Positions 39,580-52,067 are shown, counted from the first letter of the stretch. The stretch is 64,000 nucleotides of DNA from Pseudonocardia kunmingensis (GCF_006716445.1 NZ_VFPA01000002.1:1488001-1552000); one strand, 5' to 3'. Notes: a model not told the origin generated them from the sequence alone. Made by a program: numbers and translations.

Positions 39580-42081
39580 ATGCGACGGGAACCGAGTGCC
39601 AGCCGCGACGCGATCGGCGAGCCGTGGGGCAGCCGCACGCCCTATCCGGCGGGCGGGAGCTGGCCGGTCCGCGTGGACCAGCACCTCGCCGAGGGCGTCG
39701 CCGAGGAGGACGTGCAGCGCTGGGTGCGGACCGCGTCCCTGCTGCACTCCAACGGCGACGCGATCGACATCGCCGTGCGCGACGGGCGGATCGTCGGGGT
39801 ACGCGGGCGGGCCGACGACCGGGTCAACCACGGGCGCCTCGGCCCGAAGGACCTGTTCGGGTGGCAGGCGAACGCCTCGCCGGACCGGCTGACCCGGCCA
39901 TTGGTGCGTCGCGACGGGCGGCTCGTCGAGACCGACTGGGACACCGCGATGGACCACGTCGTGGACCGCACGAAGCAGCTGCTCGCCGAGCGCGGGCCGT
40001 CGTCGATCGGCTTCTACACGACCGGCCAGCTGTTCGCCGAGGAGTACTACACGCAGGCCGCGATCGGGCACGGCGCGATCGGCACCAACCACATGGACGG
40101 CAACACGCGCCTGTGCACGGCCACCGCCGCCGCCGCGCTCAAGGAGACCTTCGCCTGCGACGGCCAACCCGGCTCCTACACCGACGTCGACCACGCCGAC
40201 GTCATCGCGCTGTTCGGGCACAACGTCGCCGAGACCCAGCCGGTGCTCTGGATGCGGATGCTCGACCGGCTCGCCGGCCAGGACCCGCCGAAGATCGTGT
40301 GCGTCGACCCGCGGGACACCGAGGTGGCGCGCGCGGCGCGGGAGAGCGGCGGCGTGCACCTGGCCCCGCTGCCGGGCACCAACGTCGCCCTGATGAACGG
40401 GTTGCTGCACGAGATCATCCGCAACGGGTGGGTCGACCGCGACTACGTCGACGCCCACACCGTCGGGTTCCCCGAGCTGGAGAAGCGGGTGGCCGACTAC
40501 CCGCCGGACGAGGTCGCGCGCACCTGCCGCATCGGCGCCGAGGAGATCCGCGCCGCGGCACGGGTGCTCGGCGGGGCGCAGCGGCTGCTCTCGACGGTGC
40601 TGCAGGGCGTCTACCAGTCCCACCAGGCCTCGGCCGCGGCCGTCCAGGTCAACAACCTCAACCTCGTGCGCGGCATGCTCGGCCGGCCCGGCTGCGGGAT
40701 CCTGCAGATGAACGGCCAGCCGACGGCCCAGAACACCCGCGAGTGCGGCGCCGACGGGGACATGTCCGGGTTCCGCAACTGGAACAACGACGCGCACGTG
40801 GCCGAGCTCGCCCGGCACTGGAACCTCGACCCGCTGCAGATCCCGCACATGGCCCCGCCCACCCACGCCATGCAGATGATCCGCTACGCCGAGGAGGGCA
40901 GCATCGGCATGCTCTGGGTGAGCGGCACCAACCCGGCGGTCTCGCTGCCGGAGCTCACGCGGATCCGCGACATCCTGAGCCAGGACCGGTTGTTCCTCGT
41001 GGTGCAGGACATCTTCCTGTCCGAGACGGCCCAGCTGGCCGACGTGGTGCTGCCCGCGGCGACGTGGGGCGAGAAGACGGGCTGCTTCACCAACGTCGAC
41101 CGCACGGTGCACCTGTCGGAGAAGGCGGTCGATCCACCCGGCGAGGCGCGCCCCGACCTCGACATCTTCCTCGACTTCGCCCGCCGGATGGACTTCCGCG
41201 ACGCCGACGGCCGGCCGTTCCCGCAGTGGCACGACGCCGAGTCGGCGTTCGCGGCGTGGGCGGCGTCCACCGAGGGCAGGCCGTGCGACTACACCGGGCT
41301 GAGCCACACGAAGCTGCGGGAGGCGGCGTCGGGCATCCAGTGGCCCTGCGACGCCGAGCACCCCGACGGCACCGAGCGGCTCTACGTCGACGGGAAGTTC
41401 TGGAGCGCCCCGGACTACTGCGAGAGCTACGGGCGCGACATGGTCACCGGGGCACCCCTGGAGGAGACCGAGTACCGGGCGCTCAACCCGCACGCGCGCG
41501 CGATCCTGAAGGCGGCCGAGTACCTGCCGCCGCACGAGCGACCCGGCCCCGAGCACCCGTTCGTCCTGATCACCGGACGGACGATCTACCACTTCCACAC
41601 CCGGACCAAGACCGGTCGCGCCCCGCAGCTGCAGGCCGCGGCGCCCGAGGTGTGGGTCGAGTGCTCGGCGACCGACGCACGCCGCCTCGGCGTGCAGGAG
41701 GGCGACCTGGCCGAGGTCGCCACGCCGCGCGGCGCGATACGGGCCACGGTGCGGATCAGCGGGATCCGCGACGGCGTGCTGTTCGTCCCGTTCCACTACG
41801 GCTACTGGGACTCGAGCGGGTCCGGTCCGGACGGGAACGGGGGCCGCGCCGCCAACGAGCTCACGATCACCGACTGGGACCCGGTGTCCAAACAGCCCCT
41901 CTTCAAGACGGCCGCGGCGCGGCTGACGCGCGTGGCCGGAGGCAGCGGGCCGTCCCCGGCACCGACCACCGGGGCGCCGCGCCCCGTCGGCGAGGGCGTG
42001 CCGGCGACGCGCGGTGGCCCGGACGGGCGCGCCCTCGAGCGCCGGCCCGAACCGGCCCGCACGGGGGGAGCGACGTCATGA
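39580..42081 (+). CDS. Molybdopterin oxidoreductase (NarB/FdhF-like) lacking the iron-sulfur cysteines
   Basis: Molybdenum enzyme of 833 residues in the DMSO reductase family. Domains follow the usual order: an N-terminal segment (residues about 45-95), the large molybdopterin domains and the C-terminal molydop-binding domain (about 660-780, HPFVLITGRTIYHFHTRT). The Mo-ligand cysteine is present in NTRLCTATAA (Cys near 179). The N-terminal 4Fe-4S site, normally CxxC-x3-C plus a Cys in GRLCPKG, is absent: the aligned text is ASLLHSNGDAIDI and GRLGPKD, and there is no cysteine before residue 179. No signal peptide, so it is cytoplasmic like assimilatory nitrate reductases and formate dehydrogenases. 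Substrate unknown. A 161-residue partner overlaps by ATGA. Confidence 0.88.
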   Translation: MRREPSASRDAIGEPWGSRTPYPAGGSWPVRVDQHLAEGVAEEDVQRWVRTASLLHSNGDAIDIAVRDGRIVGVRGRADDRVNHGRLGPKDLFGWQANASPDRLTRPLVRRDGRLVETDWDTAMDHVVDRTKQLLAERGPSSIGFYTTGQLFAEEYYTQAAIGHGAIGTNHMDGNTRLCTATAAAALKETFACDGQPGSYTDVDHADVIALFGHNVAETQPVLWMRMLDRLAGQDPPKIVCVDPRDTEVARAARESGGVHLAPLPGTNVALMNGLLHEIIRNGWVDRDYVDAHTVGFPELEKRVADYPPDEVARTCRIGAEEIRAAARVLGGAQRLLSTVLQGVYQSHQASAAAVQVNNLNLVRGMLGRPGCGILQMNGQPTAQNTRECGADGDMSGFRNWNNDAHVAELARHWNLDPLQIPHMAPPTHAMQMIRYAEEGSIGMLWVSGTNPAVSLPELTRIRDILSQDRLFLVVQDIFLSETAQLADVVLPAATWGEKTGCFTNVDRTVHLSEKAVDPPGEARPDLDIFLDFARRMDFRDADGRPFPQWHDAESAFAAWAASTEGRPCDYTGLSHTKLREAASGIQWPCDAEHPDGTERLYVDGKFWSAPDYCESYGRDMVTGAPLEETEYRALNPHARAILKAAEYLPPHERPGPEHPFVLITGRTIYHFHTRTKTGRAPQLQAAAPEVWVECSATDARRLGVQEGDLAEVATPRGAIRATVRISGIRDGVLFVPFHYGYWDSSGSGPDGNGGRAANELTITDWDPVSKQPLFKTAAARLTRVAGGSGPSPAPTTGAPRPVGEGVPATRGGPDGRALERRPEPARTGGATS

Positions 42082-42563
42082 GCAAGCTGGGACTCGTGCT
42101 GCGCGAGCTGCACCGCTCGGAGGTCTCACTGGGACGCGACCTGCTCGCCGTCGCCGACCGGCATCCCGCCGACCAGGAGATCTTCCACGTCGCCCGCGAC
42201 ATCGCGCGGTGGTCGCAGATCCACGTCCAACGCCTCGCCGGGGCCGGTCACCAGCACGGCGTGCGGCTGAACCCGGCGCCGCGCTGGGAGGTGCCCGTCG
42301 TCGCCGACCTCGCCCAGCGGGCGGGCACGGCACTGCGCAAGCGACCCGAGACCGGCTTGTTGTTGCTGGCCGACCTGCGCCGCGTGCACCGCAAGGCCGC
42401 CGGCGTGTCGCTGGACTGGGAGCTGCTGGCCCAAGCCGCGCAGGCGATGCGGCAACGCGATCTGCTCGACCTGGCGCAGGCCTGCCATCCGCAGACCCTG
42501 CGCGTCATGCGGTGGGCGAACGCGCACCTGAAGGTGACCTCGCCCCAGGTGATCGCGTCCTGA
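42078..42563 (+). CDS. Small helical protein coupled to the molybdopterin oxidoreductase
   Basis: A 161-residue protein that I do not recognise as a named family. It is predicted to be all-helical. The first half has an E/H pattern (LHRSEVSLGRDLLAVADRH, EIFHVARDIARWSQIHVQRL) reminiscent of ferritin-like or hemerythrin-like bundles, but the metal-binding repeat is not complete. It has one cysteine, no signal peptide and no membrane helix. The ATG overlaps the stop of the oxidoreductase gene and follows GGGGGGAG, so the two are co-translated. A role as accessory subunit, electron carrier or maturation factor is a guess from position. A hairpin overlaps its stop codon. Confidence 0.75.
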   Translation: MSKLGLVLRELHRSEVSLGRDLLAVADRHPADQEIFHVARDIARWSQIHVQRLAGAGHQHGVRLNPAPRWEVPVVADLAQRAGTALRKRPETGLLLLADLRRVHRKAAGVSLDWELLAQAAQAMRQRDLLDLAQACHPQTLRVMRWANAHLKVTSPQVIAS

Positions 42564-42581
42564 GCGGTCGTCAGGACCGCT
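42563..42581 (+). terminator. Hairpin at the end of the oxidoreductase operon
   Basis: AGCGGTC-GTCAG-GACCGCT is a perfect 7-bp stem with a 5-base loop, starting within the stop codon at 42561-42563. No T run follows. It separates the oxidoreductase genes from the metH leader. Confidence 0.5.
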
Positions 42582-42688
42582 GCCCGTGCGCCCGGACCGT
42601 GGCGCGGGCGTCCACGAGCAGACCGCTCCGGGTGAACGCGGTCACACCGGCACCCGGGCGGCGTGTGCCCCTCCGTGCGGCCACCCGG

Positions 42689-42694
42689 TAGGCT
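42689..42694 (+). promoter_or_regulatory. Putative -10 element (TAGGCT) of metH
   Basis: TAGGCT matches TANNNT and places the transcript start at about 42701-42702, exactly before the first base pair of the riboswitch stem P1 at 42703. No convincing -35 is seen. Confidence 0.5.
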
Positions 42695-42702
42695 CAGGCG
42701 CC

Positions 42703-42787
42703 GGGTCGAGAGGCGCTGCGACGGACGATGTCCGCCACGCTCGGCCCGGAGGATCTGCACCAAGGGCGCCTCCGATTCCGGAGGGCG
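42703..42787 (+). promoter_or_regulatory. S-adenosylhomocysteine (SAH) riboswitch upstream of metH, probable translational ON switch
   Basis: The leader matches the SAH aptamer consensus: GAGAGGCGCTGCGAC, a small hairpin CGGAC-GAT-GTCCG (42722-42734), GCCACGCTCG, and a 3' strand CAAGGGCGCCTC. P1 is an 8-bp stem, GGGTCGAG (42703-42710) with CTCGGCCC (42740-42747). The pseudoknot strand GCGCCTC (42766-42772) pairs exactly with GAGGCGC (42710-42716). The same 3' strand can instead pair with GGAGGGCG (42780-42787), a hairpin that hides the only GGAGG ribosome site before the ATG at 42798. SAH binding would free that site. SAH riboswitches are known in front of metH and ahcY. Confidence 0.88.
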
Positions 42788-42797
42788 GGTGCAGAGA

Positions 42798-46403
<3,606 letters not shown>

Positions 46404-46884
46404 CACGTCTGCGGCGTGGACCGCGGCGGCGCGTCCGGGAGGGATCGCCGGGTGGGCGGGGCGCGGTCGTGATGTAGGTGTGGCCGGTGGGCGTGGTGAT
46501 CTGCAGGGTGTGGCGCGAACCGGTGCCGGCGCGAGCGTCCCACCCGGGTGCCTGCCGGTCGTAGTTGCACTGTTCGCACAGCCCCTCGCCGTTCCGCTCC
46601 GACGTGGCCCCGCCCCGTCCGTGGGGGAGGGCGTGGTCGATGTGCCGGATCGGGGCGCCGCACCACGGGGTGCGGCAGAACTGGTCGCGGATGCGGATGA
46701 ACCGGGCGAGGCCGGGCGGGAAGGTTCGCCTGGTCGAGTCCATCCCGACGAGCTCGTCGACGCCGGGCGCGGTGTAGAGCCGGCGCAGCCATGCCGTCTC
46801 GGCCTCGGCAGCGGAGACCGCGAGCCTGCGGGCCAGTCCGGCGGGGATGGGCCCGTACTCGGCCAGGTGCGCCGACATGTCGGG

Positions 46885-46950
46885 GTCCTCGTCGCCGTTG
46901 TCGTCGCCGTTGTCGTCGCCGTCGCCGTCGCTGTCGCGGCTGTCGTCGCC
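46885..46950. repeat. Short tandem repeat coding for an acidic stretch
   Basis: The 12-base unit GTCGCCGTTGTC occurs twice head to tail (46891-46902, 46903-46914) and is continued by GTCGCC/GTCGCT hexamers. It lies inside the DUF222-HNH gene and encodes Asp/Gly/Asn repeats on the minus strand. In-frame length changes by slippage are expected. Confidence 0.7.
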
Positions 46951-47890
46951 GAGGAGGCTGCAGTCGGTCATGACCAGGTGGATCTCGACGGGGACCGCGG
47001 CTGCGTCGGCCTGTCCGGTGACGCGTTCGACGAGGATGTCGGCCATGAGTTGCCCGCGGGTGCGGCCATCGCCGTGAGCGATGCGGGAATCCGCTTCGCG
47101 GCGCAGCGCGACCCACACGGCGATCCCACGGGCGGCGGGCAGCAACCCGGACAGCAGCGCCATGGCGTCCGGTGCGGGCCGACAGGTGACCCGCCTCTCG
47201 GACTCGGCGCGGGCGCGGCGACGGGCGACCGACGCGACGTCGAGTTCGCACGCCATCTTCTGGATCTCCGCGATCAGCTGCCGGTCTCCCCACCCGTCCA
47301 GGACGGAAGGGTCCGCGGCGAGACGGGCGTCCACGAGGCGGCGGTGTTCGAGGGACAAGCACGCGGTCTCCCGGGCGAGGAGGGTGGCCCGCCACTCCGA
47401 GATGAGGCCGCGCTCGAGCGCGGCCAGGGTGTGCGGCATCTCGTTGACCAGGACTTTCGCCAGTCCGAGGTGCCGGGCACCCCGGAATGCGGACTCGCGC
47501 CGCGCGAGCGCGATCTGCGCCGCCACTCCCCGTCCTCGCTGGTTCGCGGGAACACCCGCGGCTGCCTGTGCGGCGCGCTGGGAGGTGTCCAGGTCGAGGG
47601 CGATGCGAGCCTGCGCCGCGGCGGCGGCGGCCTTCAACTCTTCGAGGGCGCGGAGCTGGTCCACCCGCTCCGCGTCGGGGACCTCGGTGTCGAGCACGCC
47701 GAGGCGAGCGACCCAGCCGGCGACGACGCGGGCGTCCACCGGGACGGCAGGCCCCGTCCCGGCTGCAGAGTGCGCATCCCTCGCCTCGAACACGCCTGCG
47801 ACGCTAGGCGCGCGCACCGGAATCCGGTTCCGATCACGCGGACCTGTGGATGGACGCGACCCGAGGTGCATCGATCGCCGCCGACGCCGG

Positions 47891-48181
47891 TCACTCCGAG
47901 CGTGAGCGGTGCACCGGGCAGTCCGGCGCGATGAGCCGTCCCAGGCCGGCGCGCGGGTCGTTGGGCAGCCGCGGACACAGGCATCCGCGGGCCGCTGCCG
48001 AGGCACTGCCGGGACCTCCGACGTCCCACAGCTCACCGGGCGACAGGTCGTCGGCGGCGTCTGGCGGCAGCGGCCACTCGCCGGTGCCGCCCGCGAGCGG
48101 GCCGCCCGGCTCCTCGTCACGGGGGCGGTGGTGCCGCACGGCGTCATTCAACCGGATGGCCCAGCCCGAGATCCACCACAC
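47891..48181 (-). CDS. Small Trp/Cys-containing actinobacterial protein of unknown function
   Basis: A protein of up to 96 residues with a non-random composition. It opens VWWISGWAIRLNDAVRHH, has an acidic middle (PDAADDLSPGELWD) and ends with GCLCPRLPND and DCPVH, giving a CxC...C pattern like the small CxCP/CPxH proteins seen in actinobacteria and suggesting a metal or redox site. No signal peptide. No ribosome site precedes the GTG at 48181; a GTG at 48139 would give 82 residues. It sits divergently from the MFS gene and 97 bases upstream of the HNH gene on the same strand. I do not know its function. Confidence 0.55.
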   Translation of the reverse strand: MWWISGWAIRLNDAVRHHRPRDEEPGGPLAGGTGEWPLPPDAADDLSPGELWDVGGPGSASAAARGCLCPRLPNDPRAGLGRLIAPDCPVHRSRSE

Positions 48182-48247
48182 AGCGTGAGCGCGTGTCGGG
48201 ACGGTTGCTCCGATGAGTTCGGCGGGTCGGCCGGGGTCTCCACCGGC

Positions 48248-49639
48248 ATGACCGCCTCGAGCCACAACGGGACGACCTCCGGCGCGCCCCGGGGCACCTT
48301 CCACCACGCCCTCGCCAACACGCTCGTGGCGTCGACGGTGAACTTCACCGTGTGGTTCGCCGTGACGTTCTTCGTCTACCTCGAGACCCACTCGGTGTTC
48401 GCCACCGGGATCATCGCCGGCATCTTCCTCGGGTTCACCGCCGTGTCGGGTGTGTGGTTCGGCAGCCTCGTCGACCACCACCGCAAGCGCACCGTGATGC
48501 TGGCTTCCAGCACCGGATCGTTGCTGCTGTACGCGGCGAGCCTGGCCGTGCACACGGCCGCGGGTCCGGCGGCCTTTCGCGATCCCGCGAGCCCCGTGCT
48601 GTGGGTGTTCGTCCTGCTGCTGATGGGCGGCGTGATCGTCGGGAACGTCCGGGGGATCGCGTTGTCCACGGTGGTGACGCTGTTGGTCCCGGAGGGTCGC
48701 CGGGATCGCGCCAACGGGCTGGTGGGGACGACCTCAGGCGTGTCGTTCCTGGTCACCTCCGTGATCAGCGGCCTCCTGATCGGCATGGCCGGGATGACCG
48801 CGGTGTTGCTGCTGGCCGTCGTGGCGACCGGCGCCGTGATCGTGCACCTCGCCGGGCTGACCTTCCCCGAGGAGCGCCCGGCGGGTACTTCCGGCAGCGG
48901 GAGCCGGATCGATCTGCGCGGCACGATCGCGCTGGTCGCCTCGATGCCGGGGCTGCTCGGGCTGATCGTGTTCTCGACGATCAACAACTTCCTCGGCGGC
49001 GTGTTCATGGCCCTGATGGACCCCTACGGTCTCTCGCTCGTGTCCGTCGAGGCGTGGGGGTTGCTGTGGGGCGTGCTCAGCACCGGTGTCATCGCGGGCG
49101 GCCTGGTGATCAGCCGCCGCGGGCTCGGCTCGAACCCGCTGCGGGCGTTGCTGCTGGCGAACCTCGTCCTGTGGGCGATCTGCAGCGTCTTCGCGCTGCG
49201 CTCGTCGATCGTCCTGCTCGCGGTCGGGATGTTCCTCTACATGTGCGTGATGCCCTACGTGGAGGCGTCGGAGCAGACCGTGTTGCAGAAGGTCGTGCCG
49301 TTCGAGCGGCAGGGCCGGGTGTTCGGCTTCGCGCAGAGCGTGGAGCAGGCCGCGTCGCCGTTGACCGCGTTCCTGATCAGCCCGGTCGCGCAGTTCGTGT
49401 TCATCCCGTTCATGACGACCGGCGTCGGGGCGCAGGTGCTCGGCCCGTGGTTCGGGACGGGACCGGAGCGGGGCCTCGCGCTGTTGTTCACGATCGCGGG
49501 GGTGCTGGGCCTGGTGCTCACCCTCGCCGCCTTCGGCACTCGCCACTACCGGCGGCTCTCGCGTCATTACCTGGGTGAGCCCGCCGTCGGTCCGACGACG
49601 GCGGTCACCAGGGAGCCGGCCCTCGCCGCGGGGGTGTGA
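48248..49639 (+). CDS. MFS transporter (unassigned)
   Basis: Membrane protein of 463 residues with 12 predicted helices. The helix 2-3 loop reads GSLVDHHRKRTVML, the MFS motif A in a variant form. Other segments are FATGIIAGIFLGF, NNFLGGVFMALMDPYGLSL, and QTVLQKVVPFERQGRVFGFAQSVEQAASPLTA in the second half, resembling macrolide-efflux/enterobactin-exporter-like MFS proteins (EntS/MefA type). The last two predicted helices are separated by a longer external loop (FMTTGVGAQVLGPWFGTGPERG). ATG start; no obvious ribosome site. It stands alone between the small Trp/Cys protein and the convergent phosphate transporter, so substrate cannot be inferred. Confidence 0.85.
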   Translation: MTASSHNGTTSGAPRGTFHHALANTLVASTVNFTVWFAVTFFVYLETHSVFATGIIAGIFLGFTAVSGVWFGSLVDHHRKRTVMLASSTGSLLLYAASLAVHTAAGPAAFRDPASPVLWVFVLLLMGGVIVGNVRGIALSTVVTLLVPEGRRDRANGLVGTTSGVSFLVTSVISGLLIGMAGMTAVLLLAVVATGAVIVHLAGLTFPEERPAGTSGSGSRIDLRGTIALVASMPGLLGLIVFSTINNFLGGVFMALMDPYGLSLVSVEAWGLLWGVLSTGVIAGGLVISRRGLGSNPLRALLLANLVLWAICSVFALRSSIVLLAVGMFLYMCVMPYVEASEQTVLQKVVPFERQGRVFGFAQSVEQAASPLTAFLISPVAQFVFIPFMTTGVGAQVLGPWFGTGPERGLALLFTIAGVLGLVLTLAAFGTRHYRRLSRHYLGEPAVGPTTAVTREPALAAGV

Positions 49640-49647
49640 CCGGTGGG

Positions 49648-50643
49648 TCAGACCGCGATCGCGTGCAGCACCCAGAAGGCGACGGCCGCGGCGAGCGCCG
49701 CCATCGGGATGGTGAGGACCCAGGCCACCGCGATGTTCCCGGCGACGCCCCAGCGCACCGCGGAGAGGCGTTTGGTGGCGCCTACGCCGAGGATCGACGA
49801 GGTGATCGTCTGCGTCGTCGAGATCGGCGCGGCGAACGCGAACGCGGTGGTGTACAGCACCGCTGACGCCGTGACCTCGGCGGCGAAGCCGCGCGGCGGG
49901 TCCAGGTCGATGATCCGCCTGCCGAGCGTGCGCATGATCCGCCAGCCGCCTGCGTAGGTGCCGGCCGACAGCGCGCCCGCGGAGATCAGCACGACCCACC
50001 AGGGGACCTCGAAGCCCTCGTGGTAGCCGCCGACGACGAGCGCGAGCACGATCACGCCCATCGTCTTCTGGGCGTCCTGCAGACCGTGTCCGAGCGCCAT
50101 GGCCGCGGCCGAGACGGTCTGCGCGTGCCGGAACCCGGTGGAGAGCCGGCGCGGGCGACCGTTGCGGAAGATCCACAACAGCGTGAGCATCACGAGCGCG
50201 GCCAGTGCGAACCCGACGAGGGGGGAGAGCACCATCGGGATCACGACCTTCGCCAGCACGCCGTCCCACTGCACGGCGCCGGCCGAGGCGAGCGCGGCGC
50301 CGACGAGGCCGCCGATGAGCGCGTGCGACGACGAGGACGGCAGCCCGAACCACCAGGTGATCAGATTCCAGGTGATGGCGCCGACGAGCGCGGAGAGCAC
50401 CACGATCAGACCGGACATCCCCTGCGGGGCGTCGATGATGCCGCTGCCGACGGTGGAGGCGACCTCGGTCCCGAGGAACGCGCCGATGAGGTTCATGACC
50501 GCGGCCATGGCGAGCGCGGTGCGCGGGGCGAGTGCCCGCGTCGCGACGGAGGTGGCGATCGCGTTGGCGGCGTCGTGGAAGCCGTTGGTGTAGTCGAAGA
50601 CGAGCGCGACCGCGATCACCACGACGATCGTGGCGAGGAGCAC
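49648..50643 (-). CDS. pit: Inorganic phosphate transporter, PiT family
   Basis: Low-affinity phosphate (or metal-phosphate) carrier of 331 residues. Both PD001131-type repeats are visible: FDYTNGFHDAANAIATSVATRAL in the N-terminal half and ALGHGLQDAQKTMGVIVLAL in the C-terminal half, each with the GxxNDxxN-like core (here FHDAANA and LQDAQKT). Ten or so helices are predicted. The GTG start shares one base with the stop of the upstream DUF47 gene (TAGTG), so the pair is co-translated, as is usual for Pit with its PhoU-like partner. Nothing unusual in length (330-430 in the family). Confidence 0.93.
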   Translation of the reverse strand: MLLATIVVVIAVALVFDYTNGFHDAANAIATSVATRALAPRTALAMAAVMNLIGAFLGTEVASTVGSGIIDAPQGMSGLIVVLSALVGAITWNLITWWFGLPSSSSHALIGGLVGAALASAGAVQWDGVLAKVVIPMVLSPLVGFALAALVMLTLLWIFRNGRPRRLSTGFRHAQTVSAAAMALGHGLQDAQKTMGVIVLALVVGGYHEGFEVPWWVVLISAGALSAGTYAGGWRIMRTLGRRIIDLDPPRGFAAEVTASAVLYTTAFAFAAPISTTQTITSSILGVGATKRLSAVRWGVAGNIAVAWVLTIPMAALAAAVAFWVLHAIAV

Positions 50644-51278
50644 TAGGACTCCTTCACGGCGATGCTCTCGACGGTGTTGGCCACGTGTTCGAAGGCGTCC
50701 GCGGCCTCCTCGAGCACCTCGACGACCTCCTTGAGCTTGAGGATGGTGAGGACGTCGAGCGCGGGCGCGCCCTCCGGCGGGGCGAGCAGGTCGGCCAGCA
50801 GTGCGCGGTAGGCCACGTCGCCCTCGTCCTCCAGCGAGTTGACGTGCACCCAGTACTCGCGCAGCTCCGCCATCGTGGCGAGCCTCGGCATCGCCTCCGC
50901 GGTGGCGGCGGCGGCCCGGCGCAGCACGTCGACCTGCGTGCGCATCCCGGGCGGGAGTTCCTCGAGCCGGTAGAGCACGATCCGGTCGGCGGCCTCCTCC
51001 ATGAAGTCGACCACGTCGTCCAGGGAGGAGGTGAGCCGGTAGATGTCCTCGCGGTCGAACGGCGTCACGAACGTCTGGTTGAGCTTCACGAGGATCTCGT
51101 GGGTCACCTCGTCGCCGGCGTTCTCGGCGTCCTTGACGCGCGTCGCGAGCGGTGGACGGTCTTCGGGCGCGGCCGCGACCAGGAGCGCGAGGTCGTCCGC
51201 GGCGCGCACGATGTTCTCCGCTGCGCGCGTGAACAGCGGGTAGAAGCCGCGTTCATGTGGCGTCAACCTGAAGGCCAT
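50643..51278 (-). CDS. DUF47/PhoU-like protein, Pit accessory regulator
   Basis: A 211-residue all-helical protein of the DUF47 (Pit accessory) family. Typical segments are FYPLFTRAAENIVRAADDL, KDAENAGDEVTHEILVKLNQTFVTPFDREDIYRL, SSLDDVVDFMEEAADRI and, near the end, KLKEVVEVLEEAADAFEHVAN. The acidic E/D-rich helix pairs form the PhoU-like metal sites. It is thought to regulate the adjacent phosphate carrier. The ATG has only a weak ribosome site, but the family consensus begins right after it (MAFRLTPHERGFYPLF). Divergent from the ECF sigma factor gene, with a 252-base gap in which I see no other gene. Confidence 0.93.
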   Translation of the reverse strand: MAFRLTPHERGFYPLFTRAAENIVRAADDLALLVAAAPEDRPPLATRVKDAENAGDEVTHEILVKLNQTFVTPFDREDIYRLTSSLDDVVDFMEEAADRIVLYRLEELPPGMRTQVDVLRRAAAATAEAMPRLATMAELREYWVHVNSLEDEGDVAYRALLADLLAPPEGAPALDVLTILKLKEVVEVLEEAADAFEHVANTVESIAVKES

Positions 51279-51530
51279 CCGCAGGTTGTACCCCACTCGG
51301 CCGCATCGACTCGGCTGCCCCGCCGGGCCGGCGGGACGTGATCGGGGCGGCGATGGCGGGTGTCGACGACCGGCACGGCCGGGCGCGCTCCACCTCGGGC
51401 GCCGATCCGGTGGTGGCGGCCGCGTCCCGCCGGACGTGCGACATTCGGCGTCGGCCGCGGCGGCGGAACCGCGCTCGCGGTGATCATCGCGAACGCTCAT
51501 CTGCGCTGCGGGCAAGTAGGGGGTGTGACG

Positions 51531-52067
51531 ATGTCCGACGAGGCGGGCGATCCCGCGCCTGCTCCCGCAGCGCGGGCGCTGGGTGTCCTCTTCGACACCC
51601 ACGCGCCGGGGCTGCACCGCTACCTCGCCCGCCGCGTCGGGTCGCACGACGCCGAGGACCTGGTCGCCGAGACGTTCCTGGCCGCCACCCGCAGCCGGTT
51701 CGACCCGCGGCGGGGGAGCGAGCGGGCCTGGCTGTTCGGGATCGCGACCAACCTGCTGCGGCGCCACCTGCGCCAGGAGGTCCGTGGGTACGCGGCGCAG
51801 GCACGGGCTCCGCGGGAGGTGGCGGATCCCGCCGACGAGGTGGCGATCGCCCGGGTGCACGCCGCGCAGCGGGTCGCCCGGCTGGCGTGCGGTCTGGCGG
51901 CGCTGCCGGCCGACGAGCGGGACGTGCTGTTGCTCGTGGCCTGGGGTGGTTTGGAACCGTCCGAGGTCGCCGCCGCGCTGGGTGTCCCCGCGGGCACGGC
52001 CCGGTCCCGGTTGCACCGAGCCCGCCGCGCCCTGCGCGGCCCGACCGGGGAGGACGACGATGCCTGA
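51531..52067 (+). CDS. ECF-type RNA polymerase sigma factor
   Basis: Sigma-70 family protein of 178 residues with region 2 (FDTHAPGLHRYLARRVGSHDAEDLVAETFLAATR) and region 4 (LPADERDVLLLVAWGGLEPSEVAAALGVPAGTARSRLHRARRAL) separated by a short linker; regions 1 and 3 are absent as in ECF factors. The ATG lies 7 bases after AGGGGG (51518-51523). It overlaps the next gene by 8 bases; that gene encodes a membrane protein of the type often paired with this sigma group. A GGAACC element at 51465-51470 could be the -35 of an autoregulated promoter, but no matching -10 is evident. Confidence 0.9.
   Translation: MSDEAGDPAPAPAARALGVLFDTHAPGLHRYLARRVGSHDAEDLVAETFLAATRSRFDPRRGSERAWLFGIATNLLRRHLRQEVRGYAAQARAPREVADPADEVAIARVHAAQRVARLACGLAALPADERDVLLLVAWGGLEPSEVAAALGVPAGTARSRLHRARRALRGPTGEDDDA

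Noticed and set aside
42564..42797. Cobalamin or SAM riboswitch for metH
   Set aside because: No B12 box or SAM-I/SAM-IV core is present, whereas all SAH aptamer blocks are found in order.
46885..46950. CRISPR-like repeat
   Set aside because: The units are 6-12 bases, contiguous and in frame within a coding region, with no spacers.
51465..51470. ECF promoter -35 (GGAACC) upstream of the sigma gene at 51531
   Set aside because: No matching -10 (CGTC-like) at 15-18 bases; left out as a feature.
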